This document shows, piece after piece, positions 8,719 to 15,199 of a DNA stretch of 64,000 nucleotides. Made by a program: the position numbers and the translations under genes. Source of the stretch: Phycisphaerales bacterium (lineage in GTDB: Bacteria; Planctomycetota; Phycisphaerae; Phycisphaerales; UBA1924); the NCBI GenBank assembly GCA_035627955.1, contig DASPKU010000012.1:62001-126000 (forward strand), written 5' to 3'. Numbering within the stretch: position 1 is the stretch's first letter; each line of letters begins with the position of its first letter. The notes under the pieces were generated by a model. That model was not told where the DNA came from, made no database searches, and saw only the letters and a program-made list of their open reading frames with translations.

Positions 8719-9606
8719 ATGAGCCCGCAGCCTCACACTGACGACATGGCTGTCTCGGCCCTCGCGGCGCTCAAGGCACGGAACCCGAAGGCGCGGCCCG
8801 AGACGCTGATCCCTGACGTGCACCCGGCGCGTATCCCGCGGCACATCGCGTTCATCATGGACGGCAATGGGCGGTGGGCCCGGGCGCGAGGCTTGCCGCG
8901 GGAGCTGGGGCATCAGCAGGGCGCGAAGACCGTGCGCGCCGTGGTCGAGGCTTGCGACGACATCGGCGTGGAGGTCATCACTCTCTACTCGTTCTCGCTG
9001 GAGAACTGGAAGCGTCCGAAGGCCGAGGTTGATGCGTTGATGCAGCTCTGCATCGCGTACCTCGAGTCCGAGGAGGAGGACCTCAGGCGCAACGGCATCC
9101 GCTTCCGGGTGATCGGCCGGCGGGAGGGGCTGCCGCGGCCGGTGATCGACGCGATCGATCGCGTGACGGAGCGGACGGCCCTGGGCACGCGGGGGGACCT
9201 GTGCCTGGCTATCAACTATTCGGGGCGGGCCGAGCTGACCGACGCGGCGAAGTGGCTGGCCCGCGAGGTGGCCGCGGGGCGGCTATCGCCTGAGCAGATC
9301 GACGAATCGAAGGTGGCGGGCTGCCTGTACACGGCGGGCCTGCCGGACCCGGACCTCCTCATCCGCACCGCTGGCGAAAAACGCATCAGCAACTATCTTC
9401 TGTGGCAGATCTCCTATGCGGAACTCCACATCACCGACGTCCTCTGGCCCGACTTCGGCGTCCGCGAGCTCCACGACGCCGTCAGGGATTACGCCGCCCG
9501 GGTCCGACGATTCGGCGCGGTTGAAGAAGCAGCGCGAGTACCGCAACCGGCTCATCATGGGGCCGATCATGCTGGTGTTCTTCGCGGCGGTGTTCTACCT
9601 CGATGA
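8719..9606 (+). CDS. uppS: Isoprenyl transferase (undecaprenyl diphosphate synthase family)
   Basis: A cis-prenyltransferase that makes the polyprenyl carrier lipid for cell envelope synthesis. The catalytic motif FIMDGNGRWA contains D48. YSFSLENWKRP, INYSGRAE and LPDPDLLIRTAGEKRISNYL are the other family blocks, and LLWQISYAELHITDVLWPDF closes the core. The start at 8719 has TTGGAGG seven bases upstream. At 295 residues it is longer than the usual 250 or so: about 40 residues precede the conserved core and about 28 (after ARVRRFG) follow it. The extra C-terminal residues are read out of frame across the beginning of cdsA, so they are probably dispensable. The two genes overlap and are likely translationally coupled. 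Confidence 0.94.
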   Translation: MSPQPHTDDMAVSALAALKARNPKARPETLIPDVHPARIPRHIAFIMDGNGRWARARGLPRELGHQQGAKTVRAVVEACDDIGVEVITLYSFSLENWKRPKAEVDALMQLCIAYLESEEEDLRRNGIRFRVIGRREGLPRPVIDAIDRVTERTALGTRGDLCLAINYSGRAELTDAAKWLAREVAAGRLSPEQIDESKVAGCLYTAGLPDPDLLIRTAGEKRISNYLLWQISYAELHITDVLWPDFGVRELHDAVRDYAARVRRFGAVEEAARVPQPAHHGADHAGVLRGGVLPR

Positions 9607-10492
9607 GCTGATGGGGGGCGTCCGCCTGCCCGACTTCCTGCTCCCGATCGGGCGCACCTTCAACCACGAGCGGTTCCCCGCGGGCACGGCGATCTTTCCG
9701 GTGATCGTCGCGATCGCCCTGTTCGCCGCGCGGGAGATGACCGCGATTCTTGCAGGGAAGGGCATCCAGGCGAGTAAGCGGGTGATGACGTTCGCGGCGC
9801 TGCTGGGGCTTTTCATCACCGCGTTTGTGCCGGACGAGATCCCCGGGCGGGCGGGGGGCGCGGGGGCGGCGGGCGCGGCGATCGTCAGCTTCTCGGCCGC
9901 GGCGGTGCTGGCGTTCTCGATGATCTTCTACGCCCGCAACCGCTCGGTGCAGGGGATCGTGGCGGCGGCCGGGGGGGCGCTGCTGGCGTTTGTGTACCTG
10001 GGGCTGATGTTCGGGGCGATGGTCGCGATCCGGCGTGAGCACACCGCGTGGCTGCTCCTGTGGACGCTCATCACGACGAAGTCGTGCGACATCGGGGCGT
10101 ACTTCACCGGGCGGGCGATCGGGCGGCACAAGCTCATCCCGTGGCTCAGCCCCGGCAAGACGTGGGAAGGGCTCGCCGGGGGGCTGCTGTTCTCGACGCT
10201 GGTGGGCTACGCGGGGATCGTGCTGCTGAATCGGACGGTGGACCTGTCGATGCCGCCGCTCTGGGCGTGCCTCGTGCCCGGGTTTGTGTTCGGGCTGGTG
10301 GGGCAGGCGGGCGACCTGATGGAATCGGTCTTCAAGCGGGACGCCGCGATCAAGGACTCGGGGGCCCTGGTGCCGGGCATGGGCGGGGTGCTGGACGTGC
10401 TGGACTCGGTCCTGCTCGTGGCCCCGCTCGCCTACTGGTGGCTCCGAGTGGGCGTGAGCTACGGCTGGCTCATCAAAACACCGCCCTTGTAA
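9521..10492 (+). CDS. cdsA: Phosphatidate cytidylyltransferase
   Basis: It forms CDP-diacylglycerol for phospholipid synthesis in the cytoplasmic membrane. The family signature is seen as MESVFKRDAAIKDSGALVPG followed by GGVLDVLDS, with about seven to eight membrane segments before it. K-TWEG (GKTWEGLAGG) and DIGAYFTGR are also typical. The start is uncertain. A TTG at 9521 begins LKKQREYRNR, where homologues usually start, and gives 323 residues; an ATG at 9557 would remove the basic segment. An ATG at 9416 would add composition that mirrors the uppS reading frame and is unlikely. With the TTG, the overlap with uppS is 86 bases, in the +1 frame relative to uppS. Confidence 0.9.
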   Translation: MKKQREYRNRLIMGPIMLVFFAAVFYLDELMGGVRLPDFLLPIGRTFNHERFPAGTAIFPVIVAIALFAAREMTAILAGKGIQASKRVMTFAALLGLFITAFVPDEIPGRAGGAGAAGAAIVSFSAAAVLAFSMIFYARNRSVQGIVAAAGGALLAFVYLGLMFGAMVAIRREHTAWLLLWTLITTKSCDIGAYFTGRAIGRHKLIPWLSPGKTWEGLAGGLLFSTLVGYAGIVLLNRTVDLSMPPLWACLVPGFVFGLVGQAGDLMESVFKRDAAIKDSGALVPGMGGVLDVLDSVLLVAPLAYWWLRVGVSYGWLIKTPPL

Positions 10493-10553
10493 TCGCTTTC
10501 CGCAGGCCCACCCGTCCCGCTACACTACCGGGTAGTCCCCCCCGGAGCCCTGA

Positions 10554-11318
10554 ATGGACGTGACGGCCAAACTGTTGCGGGTTTTTCAAGTCGACAAACA
10601 GCTCCGCGGCCTCCAGTCGCGCCTGTCTCAGGCCGAGTCCTTCCTCGCAGCCCAGAACAAGGATCTGTCCACGATCGACACCCAGCGGTCTGCCCTGGAA
10701 GCCCAGGTGAAGCAGCACGCGGCGCAGGCCGCGGACCTTGAGGGTGAGATGGCCCGGCTGGACGCCAAGATGGCGACACTCCGCTCGCAGATGGAGAACG
10801 CCCAGACCAACAAGGAATACAAGGCGTTCCTGACGGAGATCAACACCTTCAAGGCCGACCGCGACTCGGTGGAGACCAAGGCGCTGGAGGCGATGGGCAA
10901 GGCGGACGAGCTCCGCAAGCAGATCGCTGAGCTCACCGGGAAGCGGTCGGAGCGGGAGCAGGTCCAGAAAGTGGCCGCGAATGACCGCGATGCCCGCTTC
11001 AAAGAGATCGAGACCCGCCTGAACGAGCTGAAGGCGGAGCGTCAGAAGCTGGCGGCGGAGGTTCCGCCCGAGGTGCTGCAGATGTTCAACCGGCTCGTAG
11101 CCCAGCGCGGCGACGAGGCGATGGGGACGATCGAGGTGCAGGACCGCAAGCGGCACGAGTACACCTGCTCCATCTGCATGATGACGATCCCGGTGGACTC
11201 AGTGAGCGGCCTCATGTCGAGCGGGAAGCTGACCCGGTGCAAGTCGTGCGAGGCGATCCTGTACATCGACGAGGATGCGAAGAAGGCGCTGCTGCCGCCG
11301 CAGGCTTCGAAGAGGTAG
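10554..11318 (+). CDS. Coiled-coil protein with C-terminal zinc ribbon (CT398-like)
   Basis: A 254-residue protein whose first 190 residues or so form a long antiparallel coiled-coil hairpin (heptad-rich Gln/Ala/Leu/Lys, with the FLAAQNKDLSTIDTQ and NAQTNKEYKAFLTEI segments). It ends in a C4 zinc ribbon: YTCSICMM and TRCKSCEAILY. This architecture is that of the conserved bacterial family represented by chlamydial CT398 and annotated as a C4-type zinc ribbon or DUF164-like protein. Some members have been linked to flagellar or secretion partners, but no general function is settled. The start ATG at 10554 follows CCCGGAGCCCTGA. A TACACT element at 10521 could be the -10 box. Confidence 0.85.
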   Translation: MDVTAKLLRVFQVDKQLRGLQSRLSQAESFLAAQNKDLSTIDTQRSALEAQVKQHAAQAADLEGEMARLDAKMATLRSQMENAQTNKEYKAFLTEINTFKADRDSVETKALEAMGKADELRKQIAELTGKRSEREQVQKVAANDRDARFKEIETRLNELKAERQKLAAEVPPEVLQMFNRLVAQRGDEAMGTIEVQDRKRHEYTCSICMMTIPVDSVSGLMSSGKLTRCKSCEAILYIDEDAKKALLPPQASKR

Positions 11319-11483
11319 GCGGGCCCTTGGGGGCGGGTAGGTCCGCGAGGTCGACTAGGTCGGCTAGGTTGAAGAAGAAGATCCTCGCGCGTCAAGCTGG
11401 TGAGGGGCGATTCGTGCCGCTCTCGCCTGTTCGCTACCGCGGGTCGGCCACCATTCTCCCATCTCTTTCCAGGAGAATTTGTT

Positions 11484-11897
11484 ATGGCACGCATGGACGC
11501 ACAGGGTGGCGGCGGCAGCTTCGATTCCGACGCGGGCAAGGGCTCGCAGCAGCAGTCTCAAGAGCAGCGGATGGGCACGAGCGGCGGGCTCGGGCGCGAT
11601 ATCGATGATCGGGTGAGCGGCGATGACACGGGTGCTGATGTCGAGATGTCCGGCCTAGGGGCCGACACGGGCATCGGCGAGGGCGACCGGGGGACCGAGG
11701 CGGGTGGCGGCCTGGGTATCCGCGGCGGCAATCTTTCGGCCTCGGGCAACGTGGAGCATCTGGGCGGGACGACGGACTCGGGCACATCGCCCGGGCCGGG
11801 GCGCGGCGCGGTGCCGCGCGGCAAAGCCAAGAACCTGCTGGATCAAAGTCAGCAGAGCGACGACGATGGCGCGTACGAAGACCCCGGCGTGGACTGA
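11484..11897 (+). CDS. Gly/Asp-rich hydrophilic hypothetical protein
   Basis: A 137-residue protein starting at MARMDAQGGGG. AGGAGA lies seven bases before the ATG, a strong ribosome site. It contains no hydrophobic segment and no cysteine. It is rich in Gly, Asp, Ser and Gln, predicted to be disordered, and repeats short turns such as GLGADTGIGEGD. It ends in an acidic tail (DDDGAYEDPGVD). I recognise no family. It sits upstream of the small lipoprotein gene at 12014, which shares the Gly-rich character, so the two may be expressed together. Its reality rests mainly on the ribosome site and clean start. Confidence 0.55.
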   Translation: MARMDAQGGGGSFDSDAGKGSQQQSQEQRMGTSGGLGRDIDDRVSGDDTGADVEMSGLGADTGIGEGDRGTEAGGGLGIRGGNLSASGNVEHLGGTTDSGTSPGPGRGAVPRGKAKNLLDQSQQSDDDGAYEDPGVD

Positions 11898-12013
11898 CCC
11901 ACGCCCCGCACCAATCACACGCGTGCATGCGCCGGCCCGCTCAACGTGGACGCGTCGCGGGCTGACGCACGCTCACGCGCCGCCCAACGCCTGATTGCAT
12001 TCAGAGGTGACCC

Positions 12014-12190
12014 ATGTTGCGCATTTGCCCGATCCTTGCTTTGCTCTTCCTCGCCGCGTGCGAGGGGCCGAACGACCCACAGCAGCGCCGCGGCGGCGCG
12101 GATGGCACCACGCCCAACGCCAGCCAGCGGGGCGGGGGCGGCGCTTCGGGCGGGGGCGGCGGGCACATCGGCGGCGACGGTTCGCGTTGA
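12014..12190 (+). CDS. Small Gly-rich lipoprotein (58 aa)
   Basis: A 58-residue frame reads MLRICPILALLFLAACEGPN at its N-terminus. It is a short signal peptide ending in a lipobox (L-A-A-C, Cys16), so it should be processed by signal peptidase II and anchored as a lipoprotein. The rest is hydrophilic, with runs of Gly, Asp, Gln and Ser. A GAGGTGA element just upstream could act as a ribosome site, though its spacing is short. No homologous family is recognised. Because of its size it is easily missed. Confidence 0.6.
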   Translation: MLRICPILALLFLAACEGPNDPQQRRGGADGTTPNASQRGGGGASGGGGGHIGGDGSR

Positions 12191-12216
12191 CGCCCGCTGC
12201 ACGCCGCCGAGTTCGG

Positions 12217-12588
12217 TCAGGGCCCGCCTTTGATCTCGAAGTCGCTCTCTTCCATGAGCGGACGGATTTCGACCTCGCAGTCCTGCGGGTGAGGGTTGGG
12301 GCACTTCTTCAGCCACTCGATGGCTTCATCGAGTGAGCGGACCTGCCAGACCCAGTAACCGGCGACCAGGCCGTCGTCAGGGAAAGGGCCGCGGCGGGCG
12401 GTGCGTTCGGGGCCGCTGAAGCGGACCCGCGCTCCGTCGCGGGATGGGCGGAGGCCGGCGCCGTCGATCATTATGCCGGCGCGGACCAGCTCCTCGTTGA
12501 ACTTGCCCATGGCCTCGAGCAGCTCGCGGCCGGGCATCACGCCTGCCTCCGAGTCCTTTGTCGCCTTCACGATGACCATCACGCGCAT
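12217..12588 (-). CDS. YciI-like / DGPF-domain protein
   Basis: A 123-residue protein of the YCII/DGPF superfamily (ferredoxin-like alpha-beta fold). It shows MRVMVIVKATKDSEAG at the start, the GRELLEAMGKFNEELVRAG helix, the RRGPFPD variant of the DGPF stretch, and GYWVWQVRSLDEAIEWLKKCP near the end. These are typical of the short proteins often encoded beside ECF sigma factors, though none adjoins it here. AGGAG lies seven bases before the ATG at 12588. It is the last gene of a minus-strand run with two cyclophilins (27 bases between stop and start). The activity of the family is not firmly known. Confidence 0.85.
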   Translation of the reverse strand: MRVMVIVKATKDSEAGVMPGRELLEAMGKFNEELVRAGIMIDGAGLRPSRDGARVRFSGPERTARRGPFPDDGLVAGYWVWQVRSLDEAIEWLKKCPNPHPQDCEVEIRPLMEESDFEIKGGP

Positions 12589-12615
12589 CGCGGTGCTCCT
12601 GAGGAAGTCGGCGGG

Positions 12616-13113
12616 TCACTTAGCTGTGACGCGCTCGGCTTTCACGATCGTGACCGGCGTCTTTGGCACGTCCGAGTGGCCCATCTTGGAGCCCGTGGGG
12701 ACTTCCTTGATCTTGTCCACGATGTCCATGCCGCTGGAGACGCGCCCGAAGACGGCGTAGCCGGCGCCGTCGTTGGGCTGGCTGAGGAAGAGGTTGTCCT
12801 TGACGTTGATGAAGAACTGGGCGGTGGCGGAGTTGGGGTCGCTGGTGCGGGCCATGGCGATGGTGCCGCGGGTGTTCTTGAGGCCGTTGCCCCACTCGTT
12901 GGTGATGGGGTCGTTCGTGCGCTTCTGCTTCATGTCGGCGGTGAAGCCGCCGCCCTGGATCATGAAATTGGGGATGACGCGGTGGAAGATGGTGTGGTCG
13001 TAGTGGCCGCTGTCGACGTACTTCAGGAAGTTCTCGACGGAGACCGGGGCTTTCTCTTCGTCCAGCTCCAGCACGATCTCGCCCATGCTCGTCGTCAGCT
13101 TCACGCTCGTCAT
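12616..13113 (-). CDS. Peptidyl-prolyl cis-trans isomerase, cyclophilin type, cytoplasmic
   Basis: A 165-residue cyclophilin with no signal peptide, expected in the cytoplasm, where it would accelerate proline isomerisation during folding. The catalytic region includes [15 protein letters not shown] (Arg in FHRV), [17 protein letters not shown] and [18 protein letters not shown]. The start at 13113 has AGAGGAAC upstream; a longer in-frame start at 13176 would add unrelated residues. The gene follows a second, exported cyclophilin at 13218-13988 on the same strand. A hairpin lies between them, so they may be separate transcripts. The YciI-like gene follows it. Confidence 0.95.
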   Translation of the reverse strand: MTSVKLTTSMGEIVLELDEEKAPVSVENFLKYVDSGHYDHTIFHRVIPNFMIQGGGFTADMKQKRTNDPITNEWGNGLKNTRGTIAMARTSDPNSATAQFFINVKDNLFLSQPNDGAGYAVFGRVSSGMDIVDKIKEVPTGSKMGHSDVPKTPVTIVKAERVTAK

Positions 13114-13176
13114 CTGGTTCGTTCCTCTGAGTGCCCCGTTTCTCTGAACGGGTCGTTGCGGCTTCTGAAATAGCAA

Positions 13177-13202
13177 AGGCCGCGAGCACGCGCCCGCGGC
13201 CT
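13177..13202 (-). terminator. Hairpin terminator after the exported cyclophilin gene
   Basis: On the minus strand AGGCCGCG pairs with CGCGGCCT across a ten-base loop, followed by TTGCTATTT. It lies just beyond the stop of the 13218-13988 gene and upstream of the next minus-strand gene. Confidence 0.6.
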
Positions 13203-13217
13203 GGAACCTTCGACCGA

Positions 13218-13988
13218 TTACTTCTTCTTCTCGGGGGACTTGGTGTCCTGCTTTGACTCGGGCTTGGGCTCGGGCCTGGGCGCGTCCTTCTTGTCGGAGG
13301 GCTTGACGTCCTTGCCGGCCTGGACGATTTTGTCGGCCTCGTCCTTGGTGAGCTTGGTGGCCTTGGTGACCTTGACGGGGTTCTTGGGCAGGCTCTTCTC
13401 CTGGCCGCGGTAGTCGGTCTCGCCGTCCTTGATCTTGTCGACGGTGTCCATGCCCTGGACGACCTTGCCGAAGACGGCGTAGCCGGCGCCGGAGTCGAGG
13501 TTGTACTGGCCGGTGCCGTCGTTGTCGGCGACGTTGATGAAGAACTGGCTGGTGGCGGAGTTGGGGTTGGCGGTGCGGGCCATGGAGATGGTGCCGCGCT
13601 TGTTCTTGAGGCCGTTGCTGTGCTCGTTGACGATGGGGGCGTCGGTCTTCTTGTAGTTGCCCTTCTCGTCCATGCCGCCGCCCTGGATCATGAAGTCGGG
13701 CATGACGCGGTGGAAGATGGTGCCGTCGTAGAAGCCCTTCTCGACGTAGCGGACGAAGTTCTCGACGCTGACGGGGGCCTTCTCGTGGTTGAGCTCGAGG
13801 ACGAAGGAGCCCTCGGTGGTTTCGAACTTGACGTACTGGAGCTTTTCCTGCGCGGGCTTCTCGCCGGTGGTGGCGGGCCTGGTGTCGGGCTGTTTGGTTG
13901 CGGGTTTGTCGGGCGCGGGCTTTTCCTGAGCCAGGGCCACGCCGCAGGACATGACTACCGCCAGCGCCGCCATCATCTGAAACTTCAT
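13218..13988 (-). CDS. Exported cyclophilin-type peptidyl-prolyl isomerase
   Basis: A 256-residue cyclophilin with an N-terminal signal peptide ([20 protein letters not shown], cleavage expected after ALA), so it acts outside the cytoplasm. A Pro/Lys/Thr-rich linker (residues 22-48) leads to a catalytic domain with [37 protein letters not shown] and [13 protein letters not shown]. The C-terminal 60 residues are highly charged and Lys/Pro/Glu-rich, ending in EKKK. The start at 13988 is chosen because the signal peptide begins there; an in-frame start at 14060 would bury it. It is a paralogue of the cytoplasmic enzyme next door. The two catalytic domains share long identical blocks, suggesting a local duplication with diversification of location. 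Confidence 0.93.
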   Translation of the reverse strand: MKFQMMAALAVVMSCGVALAQEKPAPDKPATKQPDTRPATTGEKPAQEKLQYVKFETTEGSFVLELNHEKAPVSVENFVRYVEKGFYDGTIFHRVMPDFMIQGGGMDEKGNYKKTDAPIVNEHSNGLKNKRGTISMARTANPNSATSQFFINVADNDGTGQYNLDSGAGYAVFGKVVQGMDTVDKIKDGETDYRGQEKSLPKNPVKVTKATKLTKDEADKIVQAGKDVKPSDKKDAPRPEPKPESKQDTKSPEKKK

Positions 13989-14138
13989 GGGTTTATCCCG
14001 CCAGTCGCCGCGTGCACGGTCATCCGGTGACCAGCAGCCCGCGGCCAGGTGCGTCCCCAATCCTAGCCGTGGTCCCCCGATCGGCGGGCCGGCTGATACC
14101 CTCCACGTGGGAGCCCAACCCCCTCAGGAGCCACCGAA

Positions 14139-15098
14139 ATGCGCACCGCCGCCTTTGCCGCAGTTCTTGTCGCCGCCGCGGTGAGTCACGGGCAGACGAC
14201 GCCGATGACGCCGCTCGTGAAGCCGGGGGAGCAGCAGCCGGAGGTGAAGCCCGCGCCGAAGAAGGACATGCCGAAGGTGTACGACGAGTCGGCCGATGGT
14301 GCGCGGCAGATCGAGGCGGCGATCGCGAAGGCCAACAAGCACAACCGGCGGGTGCTGATTCAGTGGGGGGCGAACTGGTGCGGGTGGTGCATCAAGCTGC
14401 ACAACACGTGCACGACCGACAAGGACATCAAGAAGCAGCTGTCGTATGAGTACGACGTTGTGCACGTTGACATCGGGCGGGCGGACAAGAACCTGGAGCT
14501 GGTGAAGAAGTACGGGGCGACGCTGAAGGAGGGGGTGCCGTACCTGACGGTTCTGGATGCGGATGGGAAGCCGGTGGCGAACCAGGAGACGGGGTCGCTG
14601 GAGAAGGGTTCGGTGCATGATCCGGAGAAGGTGCTGGCGTTCCTCAAGCAGCACGAGGCGCCCAAGGTGGGGGCGGAGGAGCTGCTGACGGGGGCGCTGG
14701 CGCGGGCGAAGAAGGAGAACAAGCTTGTGTTCCTGCACTTCGGGGCGCCGTGGTGCGGGTGGTGCCACAAGCTGGAGGACTGGATGGCGCGGCCGGACAT
14801 CGCGGCGATCCTGGCGAAGGACTTTGTTGACCTGAAGATCGATGAGGACCGGAACCCGGGGGCGGCGGAGGTTCAGAAGAAGTACCCGAAGCGCGGGGGG
14901 ATTCCGTGGTTCGCGTTCCTGGATTCGGATGGGAAGGTGGTGGCGGACTCGAACGGGGAGAAGGGGAATATCGGTTTCCCGGCGAAGGCGGATGAGGTCG
15001 CCCACTTTGTGGGGATGCTGAGGAAGGCGAAGCGCAACATCTCCGATGCGGAGGTTGAGGTGCTGGGGGCGTCGCTGGAGCCGAAGAAGAAGGACTGA
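14139..15098 (+). CDS. Exported protein with two thioredoxin-like domains
   Basis: A 319-residue protein with a signal peptide (MRTAAFAAVLVAAAVSHG) and two thioredoxin folds. The first carries WCGWC near residue 83 (GANWCGWCIKLHNTC) and the second carries WCGWC near residue 206 (GAPWCGWCHKLEDWM). Both therefore have the C-x2-C redox pair. The cis-proline region is visible in each half (GVPYLTVLD and GIPWFAFLD). This resembles DsbD-gamma/thioredoxin_7 proteins that act in periplasmic disulfide or cytochrome maturation. AGGAG sits eight bases before the ATG at 14139. The tandem organisation suggests either an electron relay or broad reductase capacity. The partner reductase is not in the window. 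Confidence 0.88.
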   Translation: MRTAAFAAVLVAAAVSHGQTTPMTPLVKPGEQQPEVKPAPKKDMPKVYDESADGARQIEAAIAKANKHNRRVLIQWGANWCGWCIKLHNTCTTDKDIKKQLSYEYDVVHVDIGRADKNLELVKKYGATLKEGVPYLTVLDADGKPVANQETGSLEKGSVHDPEKVLAFLKQHEAPKVGAEELLTGALARAKKENKLVFLHFGAPWCGWCHKLEDWMARPDIAAILAKDFVDLKIDEDRNPGAAEVQKKYPKRGGIPWFAFLDSDGKVVADSNGEKGNIGFPAKADEVAHFVGMLRKAKRNISDAEVEVLGASLEPKKKD

Positions 15099-15199
15099 CC
15101 ATTGGGCTTGGTTCGATTGAGGGGGCGTGGAGTTTTGCTTGGTTTGTACTGCACGCCATGAAGTCTGACATTCGACACTTTCTTTCCCGGGGACACTGC

